Origin: Harmonia axyridis
Taxonomy: Eukaryota > Arthropoda > Insecta > Coleoptera > Coccinellidae
DNA: 64,000 nt
Assembly: GCF_914767665.1 (NCBI RefSeq)
Contig: NC_059508.1
Coordinates: forward strand, 6,076,001-6,140,000
Direction: 5' to 3'
Made by a program: the position numbers and the translations under genes. The first letter of the stretch is position 1, and each line of letters opens with the position of its first letter. Positions 57,823-64,000 of this stretch are shown here, in pieces. Below the pieces are notes generated by a model. The model did not search any database, had not been told where the DNA came from, and was given only the letters and a program-made list of their open reading frames with translations.

Positions 57823-59929
57823 TATTATACCTGAATAGTATATTCTAAAACAAGTTGCAAAATTATTATAACACGAATGGAAAATTGAGTGTTGGAAGTA
57901 TTAGACGATATTTTCTCTATTTCAGTAAAGTTTTGTGAAATATTGTCGAAATTCAATAAAAAATTAAGATTAAGCATCCTATTGACATTTGTATTGTATC
58001 TTGGCATTTGGTGTGACTTTAACGAATATTGACAGATTACGGAATTTGAATCGTACGTTTCGAATTTCAAAATAATTTATAATTAGGTATTAAATTCGTG
58101 AATTATGTCTGACGAAATCGAATTAACATCAACAGAATCAAGAGAAATTGCGAGTAATGTCGCAAATCATTTCACTCAATCAATTATAATATGTTGACAA
58201 TTGACTTGTGTTTAATTTTGATACGATTGGTAGTCTGGGTAGACAACCCAACTGAAAACAATGCTGTAATGAGTTCATTACAGCACTGTTTTTAGAACTG
58301 TGATGAACTCATTACGATACTGAAATAGAGAGAATTTATTAAGCGTGAATAAGTCAGAATTTTATACGATTTTTTTAATGAAGATGAACTGAGTTTCTTG
58401 TCTCACCTCAGCACTGTCATCAAAACAATTGTAATGAGGGCTTTGACTCGAAACTTATAATGTCTGTTTATGTTTCTCATTATCGCAAATCAATAGAACT
58501 ATCGAGTTATATCAAAGGAGATATCACAACCCATCAGTAATATAACGATGATGCTTTATTGCTGTGCTATTTTGATCCCTATATTAATTTCTAGCCGAGA
58601 AATTATTGAATTGTGTTTGAATTCAGCTGTCAGTCATACCTAATTAGTAATTGCGTTACAGCATAGTAGATTTCTACGGATTCTTCAAAGAACCAAAAAA
58701 AGTAAAGGATAATTCTCTTTGAGTTCGAATACCCCTCAAACGGGGTATTCCTAATCAACATTTCATTACATGAAACCCCCTCAAACGGGGTATTCCTAAT
58801 CAATATTTCATTACATAATATTTATCGGCTGGCGCATTCGCCAATTTGCAATCTGTTCTTCTTATTTTGATGATTGACACTGAATGATCAAAATTTATGA
58901 CAGAAATTTGATTAATTATTCAAGTTCGTCTAATCAATCAGTACAAAGCTCATCGTTCAATAAAAGGCTTGTAAAATGAACGATTGGAATCTTATATGCT
59001 CGGGTCGTATGAAACACTGAAATACTGGAGTTTAAGATGAATAATTCCCCTTAGAGGGTGGTTATTTATCTCCTTATTCCAACAACAAAAGGTGTTCCAT
59101 GCTTGGAAGAGTGAACTCCGTAAAAACAGATATTTATTTCCAACCTACCAGATAGAGCGTCTACGCAGTATGTAGTCTATATGAAAAATGATGAATCCCA
59201 AGTATGAACACGGAAAGAATTCTCTTAAATTGAAAATGGTATAGGGGCAACGAAAAATAGACCCTCCCAAAATAAATCGCTAGGGTTGTATTCCCAGTGA
59301 GCTCAAGCTGATTGTGACAACTTGTTTATTCAGGAAGAAATTGAAGAAAATTGAGACAATGCCGGAATGCATTGCAAATTGGAAGCCTCATACACGAAAT
59401 TTTCTCCACCTTGGAGACTTTATCAATTGAAATATTCTATTCTAGAAAGGCTGAGGAAATTCTTTTGATCTTCACCATCCATCTGACAAAACAGCCTCAA
59501 ACCGAAAACATAATTAGATTCTCACCAGTACTCAAATTCTTCCCACAATTCATTTCAAGTCACTGCAAATTTGTTCTGCTCCAAGCATTGTGTTCGCTCG
59601 CGCCAGGTCTTATGCAACCCATGATACGTCAAAATTAACCTTTAGGATGTTTACGTAGGCAGCATTTTCGGAGTTTCAGTTATGTGTATTGAGGCTTGCA
59701 AGCAATATGTATATTTTCAATTCCGAGAATTATTGTTTGTAATTTACCCTACCCAATATGTTTGTTTGTGTGAAATGTGTTTATTAACCTCGTCTGGTAA
59801 TCGACATAGGCGTAAAGAAAAGTTTGGCACGTTGAAAGTCGTAACTAATTGTTGTATCTTTGTAGCAGGTTCAACGTTGAGGAAATTTTAGATTAAAAAT
59901 CGAATTTTCACCTTAATAGATTTGACAAA
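57823..59929. other. intron sequence with two small repeats
   Basis: Contains a perfect 20-bp palindrome CTGTAATGAGTTCATTACAG at 58264-58283 echoed near 58301-58320, and a 45-bp tandem pair (58732-58815). Frames at 59351-59638 and 59682-59891 have no domain. Confidence 0.45.
58732..58815. repeat. 45-bp tandem duplication, two units
   Basis: CCCCTCAAACGGGGTATTCC recurs 45 bp later with the following AATATTTCATTACAT; each unit contains a short GGGG/CCCC hairpin. Confidence 0.85.
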
Positions 59930-62900
59930 TTTTTCAATCGAAAAAAATTTTTTGACGATATTGTTTACTCATATCTATAATGGGAGAAAAAGAGGTTTGT
60001 TAACGAAGTTTGAAAGATTATTTCGATTATTAACTCGAAATAATTTTTTTTATTACCAATTCGATTGTTCTTATCTTATACTGGTGTTCCTGAATTGCAG
60101 TTACGAAGGAAAATGAGAGATTCCCTGGATAATTTTAAAAATAAAATGGCACATAAACATGAGCTCGCAAATGCTTTGTTTTCGAGATACAGGGTGTTTC
60201 TTGTAGTCCTTCTTTTTTGTGATGCTTAACCAGTTTATCGAATCTTCATTAATCTTCGCTACAGAGTTAGTAAATAAGTAACAAAACTTATAATCAATTT
60301 ATTTATTACAGCTAACTAACTGGATCTTTATAATAATTTGGATTTTCCTGAGAATTACTATAGAGAGCTGTTTGAATTTCTTTCTCGAAATCGATTACAG
60401 ATACGACAAAAACCAAACCAAAAAGTATAGTACTGAACTAGTGTTTTTTTGGAATATCTATGCCAATTGGAGTAAAATATATTGTGAAGGAAAGGTGCTA
60501 TGAGAGAAAAACACCTGTATCTCCAAAACAAAGCGTTTGCGGACTCATGTTATAGGACTTTTTTTCCTTCAAATGATCCGAGAAATCTTTCATTTTCATT
60601 TGTACCTCCAATTTAGGAACACCTTGTAACAAAGGGTTTGAAGACTCATGATATGGGACGTTTTTTCTTAAAATGATCCGACCAAGCTGTCATTTTCATT
60701 TGTACCTCCAATTTAGGAGCATCGTGTATATATAGTCAAAGCTGATGTCTTCACAAATAAATTGCAATTTGAATGAAACACAATAAATTGTATAACACAG
60801 CCCACACAATTTTTTGATGCGAATTACTCAGTTCAGTTTTTTGATAAGTACAGTATTGAAATTTTGTGCCGGGAATGATACAAAAAACCGAGTACAACGG
60901 GTAAGTGTATATCGATGACGGATGCAAAATTCACAGATGGCAAATAAGAGGCGATGCCGAGAAAGCGGATAGATAAAGGAAAATAATGAACCTTGGACTA
61001 GAGTAATCATTTTGAAAGCGATAAAAAACTCCTAAACCGTAAAGGGGTCCGATTTTTTACTGACGTGTCGATTTCAAAGGGAAGTAAAATGAATATTATT
61101 AGTTTATTTCAGGGAGAAATTTTCGTTCTTCGTCTTTGCGAAATTTATAAAATTTACATTTTGAAAACCTTGGGGGGGGGGGTAATTACCCCTAGTACCC
61201 CCCTTATTTCTACTCCACTGATAGGAAGGACACATTTCCTCCCTTTTTTTTCTGATCGCTTAAAATATGCTGGGTTTGCGTTAGTCCCAAAGAACACTAA
61301 ATTCTGGAATATAACCCCGGTTTGACCACATACTTGAAAAATGTAGAACAGCGGTCGGATAAGATATAAGAATAGCTACCTTGGGACTGGAGGCGTATAG
61401 CTGAAAAAGCCGTTTAATAAACGAAATCGATATATTATGCAAATCTGGGAAATCTTCCGAGACAAACTAACAACCTAACAGAAAATGGATGGAAACATAT
61501 ATCTGAAATGGGAATGCTGGAAGGGCAGATTTGGGATACGGCTATGGCCGACAATTATCTCTTCCCTCGGGACTATTTACTGACTGAAGATCTCTACTTG
61601 GAGACAGAGAAAGGATCCTGCGAACACGGAGACATCATTTCTTGTTATTCAATTTCATTGCCAGATACAAAGTATCACTTTCTCATTTTTTTTGCCTACT
61701 TCAACAGAAATTGTTACTTCTATCTACAAATTGGGATTTACGTTCACTCTATATACACAGTGTCTCACCATTCATTCTATTTTTCAGGAAAAATACAAAG
61801 AATATAAAGGAAAATAAATCATAATGAACCTCCGTCACTCAATCCATTGTAATGTATGTTATAAAGGTTTAATGAGTCTACTTGATGAAGGATATTCAAT
61901 ATAAATATAAAAAATTGACAACTTTGTGTATATTCCTCCACAAAAATATATCTTTATGATATATTTGGATTATTTTTGTCTTGGAATATAATTCCAATTC
62001 TGAAAATGATAAAATTAATAATCAACCACAAATAATTCAAAACTTTCTGAACAAGGGCGTAGAAATAGAAAAGGTACTGGAGGTAATAGTCCCCCCCTTC
62101 CCAGATTTCCAAAATATAACATTACAGAATTCTCGCGAAAACGAAGAACGAAAATTTTTACATAAAATGAACCAATAATTCCTTAATTGTAGATACAAAT
62201 GAATATGACAGATTTCTCGGATCATTTTAAGAGAAAAAGGTCTATAATATGAGTACCCAAACACATTGTTTTTGAGATACAGGTGATAAAGTTCAAGTTT
62301 TTACTCTTCACAAGATATTTAATATGAATTGGCCATAGGTATTCCAATTTGTCCAAGTTTTCATCAAGTGATATGCTAATTTTGAATGCAAATCTACAGA
62401 TTGATATTTTTTCTGGAAGAATGCCTGCTTCTTTCCTGCAGAACAATTTATTGGTGAACCGATGGTAGTTTAGAGAAATGTGACAAGAAACTCTGGTCCA
62501 GTACGACACTTTTTGGTTTGTTATAGTTTTGTCGTATAAGCTATCGATTTAGAGAAAAAAATTCAAACAGCTCTCTAGTAATCCAAATTATTATAAATAT
62601 CTAGCTAGTAAGCTTTAATGAATGAATTAATTATAAGTTTTGGTCCTTACCCACTCTGCAACGAAGATTAATAAAGATTTGATAAACTGATATAAGCATC
62701 ACTTAAAAGTACGACACACTACAAACACCCTGTATTTCGAGAATAAAGCGTTTGCGGGCTCATATTCATGGGACTTTTTATTCCTAAAATTATCCAAGGA
62801 ATCTCTCATTTTCCTTCGTAACCCAAATTTAGGAACACCCAGTATAAGGTAAGAACAACCGAATTGGTAATGAAAAAAAATTATCTCGAGTAATTTGGTT

Positions 62901-62990
62901 CAAACTTCGTTATCCAACCTCTTTTTTCTCACATAACAGATATATGTTAACGTTGTCGTCTAAAAAAATGTATTCGATTACCCCCCCAAA
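59930..62990. mobile_element. 3-kb inverted-repeat structure built of R1 arms
   Basis: Left arm 59930-60480 and right arm about 62480-62990 are reverse complements over more than 500 bp. Landmarks from outside in: GTTTGTTAACGAAGTTTGAA with its partner near 62906, TACCAATTCGATTGTTCTTA with its partner near 62850, and GATACAGGGTGTTTCTTGTA with its partner near 62725. Between are further R1 pieces (60540-60735, 62200-62480) and a second smaller inverted pair, 61100-61220 with 62050-62170. The arms have diverged more than those of the short foldbacks. No coding region recognised. Confidence 0.75.
61100..62170. repeat. inner inverted pair with poly-G and poly-C tracts
   Basis: ATTTTCGTTCTTCGTCTTTG at 61117-61136 and its complement near 62140, then a G9 run with TAATTACCCC at 61174-61193 against GTAATAGTCCCCCCC near 62080-62098. 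The G and C runs face each other across the pair. Confidence 0.6.
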
Positions 62991-63502
62991 GAAAATGAAA
63001 TGATCGTGGTGGTTCAGTTAAAATTCGAAATTTTAAAAGAGGCCAGCACTGGTAATTTCGGTTAGAGTAAATTTGGAGAGTGTGGAATTCATCTAAACCC
63101 AGCTTCGGATATGATACCGCATAAAGCCTCAGTGTACTGTCCGCAGGGATTTAGCATGTATTCATAAAAACACATATTTTCGCACGAAAAGACATTATTA
63201 TCCCACCCCATATGCATTTATACGAAAATTAATCAAGCTTCATATAGGTAATGGAAGAATGATTAAATTACCCTAATGAATATTCCGTTTACCGCAATAC
63301 AGGATATGATTTCGGAATTAGTTATTCCTCATCTTCCCTTAAAGGACTCTAATGCAATTTGAACATTGAAAAATGATAAACAGAGACGTATTTTCTGCAT
63401 CATCGATTGATGGAAATAGAACAATCATATTTTCTTAACAAACTTTGAAATAGTTACGAATTTCCAAAATATACGAATATATGCGACTAGCGCATTCGCC
63501 AT
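62991..63502. other. non-coding spacer
   Basis: Nothing recognised apart from the word GCGCATTCGCCA at 63490, seen at three other places. Confidence 0.4.
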
Positions 63503-63960
63503 TTGGTTATTATGTTGCTGAAAATTTATAAAACATATATACGCCCACTTTTGGAACACGCTGTGGTAGCACAGTCCCCTCATCTCAAGAAGGACATTGA
63601 TGTTCTGGAGAAAGTCCAAGGAAGGTTCACCAAAATACCTACATCACTTCGAAATAATTCATATGAAGAAAGGCTCAGTATACTAAACTTGACTTCCCTA
63701 TATGACAGAAGAATCAGAGGTGACATTATCGAGACATTCAAGATCTTTCGCGGCAGTATCTGTGTAACATGGAAATTTTTCATATGAATTCAAATCGAAA
63801 CCTAAGGGGTCACGACTACAAACTTTTAGCTGAATGCTGCAGATTGAATGTGTCTGTGCGTTAAAATTTCCTCACCAACCGTGTAGTGGACAGATGAAAT
63901 TTTGGCCAAAGGGGCGGTAAATGCAACAAGGGTATCAAAATACAGAAATCTATTTCAGAT
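63503..63960 (+). pseudogene. non-LTR reverse transcriptase C-terminus fragment
   Basis: The open frame 63503-63787 reads LLKIYKTYIRPLLEHAVVAQ then SPHLKKDIDVLEKVQGRFTK and YEERLSILNLTSLYDRRIRG, the standard tail of CR1/Jockey-like reverse transcriptases (YIRP.LEY...W.P.....LE.VQRR.T). After a frame change NLRGHDYKLLAECCRLNV and NFLTNRVVD continue it to about 63930. The 5' part is missing. It is clearly a different family from that at 28810-29420, which ends with a zinc knuckle, and from 8424-8950 by sequence. Confidence 0.88.
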
Positions 63961-64000
63961 ATTTTAGTTCTTTAAAATAACACCGATTTTCTCAGAGGGC

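Noticed and set aside
59351..59638. 95-codon frame on +, considered as another exon of the adhesion gene
   Set aside because: It lacks the Trp and Tyr pattern of FN3 or the Cys-Trp-Cys of Ig domains, and flanking splice sites do not fit.
1..64000. Bacterial features, CRISPR arrays, riboswitches, rRNA or tRNA genes
   Set aside because: Looked for and not seen. Repeats are dispersed transposons or a minisatellite, without spacer-repeat regularity.

Overview
The window looks like AT-rich insect nuclear DNA. There are no operons, ribosome binding sites or long intact genes. It is almost entirely intron or intergenic sequence packed with broken Class I and Class II transposable elements. The order of insect is not determinable by eye; a beetle or similar repeat-rich genome would fit.

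Host coding sequence. The clearest host gene is on the + strand. Two exons, 45340-45527 and 57003-57117, have good splice sites and compatible phases and together encode one complete fibronectin type III domain of about 100 residues, split by an 11.5 kb intron. It belongs to a large Ig/FN3 cell-adhesion protein, with sidekick as my best guess. A second, weaker candidate is a cysteine-containing exon on the - strand (15896-16166). A ribosomal protein S23 exon fragment (10728-10925) lies inside a transposon and is dead.

Mobile layer, left to right. Tc1-like element Tc1-A: 232-1110 (-), one end at 6823-6975, and 26136-27555 (+). Mariner family Mar-A: 2615-3692 and 4392-5605 (-), a 5' end at 23903-24016, an internally deleted copy at 48165-48577, and a duplicated cluster at 51872-56115. 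Mariner family Mar-B: 33581-34704 and 40456-41627. A DD41D element: 44321-45224 (-). Tc1-B with an in-frame duplication: 45562 to about 47060. hAT elements: 13357-14476, 19452-21672, 31063-31320, 31374-31839, 35462-36112. Solo LTRs: 7136-7849 and 29508-30367 (both with TG...CA ends and 4-bp target duplications), 14533-15664, and a broken one from 52552. Non-LTR retrotransposon tails: 8424-8950, 28810-29420, 63503-63960.

The most distinctive component is a set of foldback elements that start CAGGGTG or CCGGGTG, end CACCCTG or CACCCGG, and are flanked by TA: 9404-9837, 9865-11934 (carrying RpS23), 15012-15630, 17280-18482 (containing a 266-bp near-perfect hairpin), 19633-21006 (nested), 21701-23154, 24019-24991, 48582-50254 and 57149-57820. 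A TA target duplication is shown directly by an empty site inside this window. Several keep the last codons of a mariner-like transposase, so I read them as non-autonomous relatives of Tc1/mariner elements. A larger inverted repeat occupies 59930-62990. Families and names such as Mar-A or Tc1-A are labels used only here.
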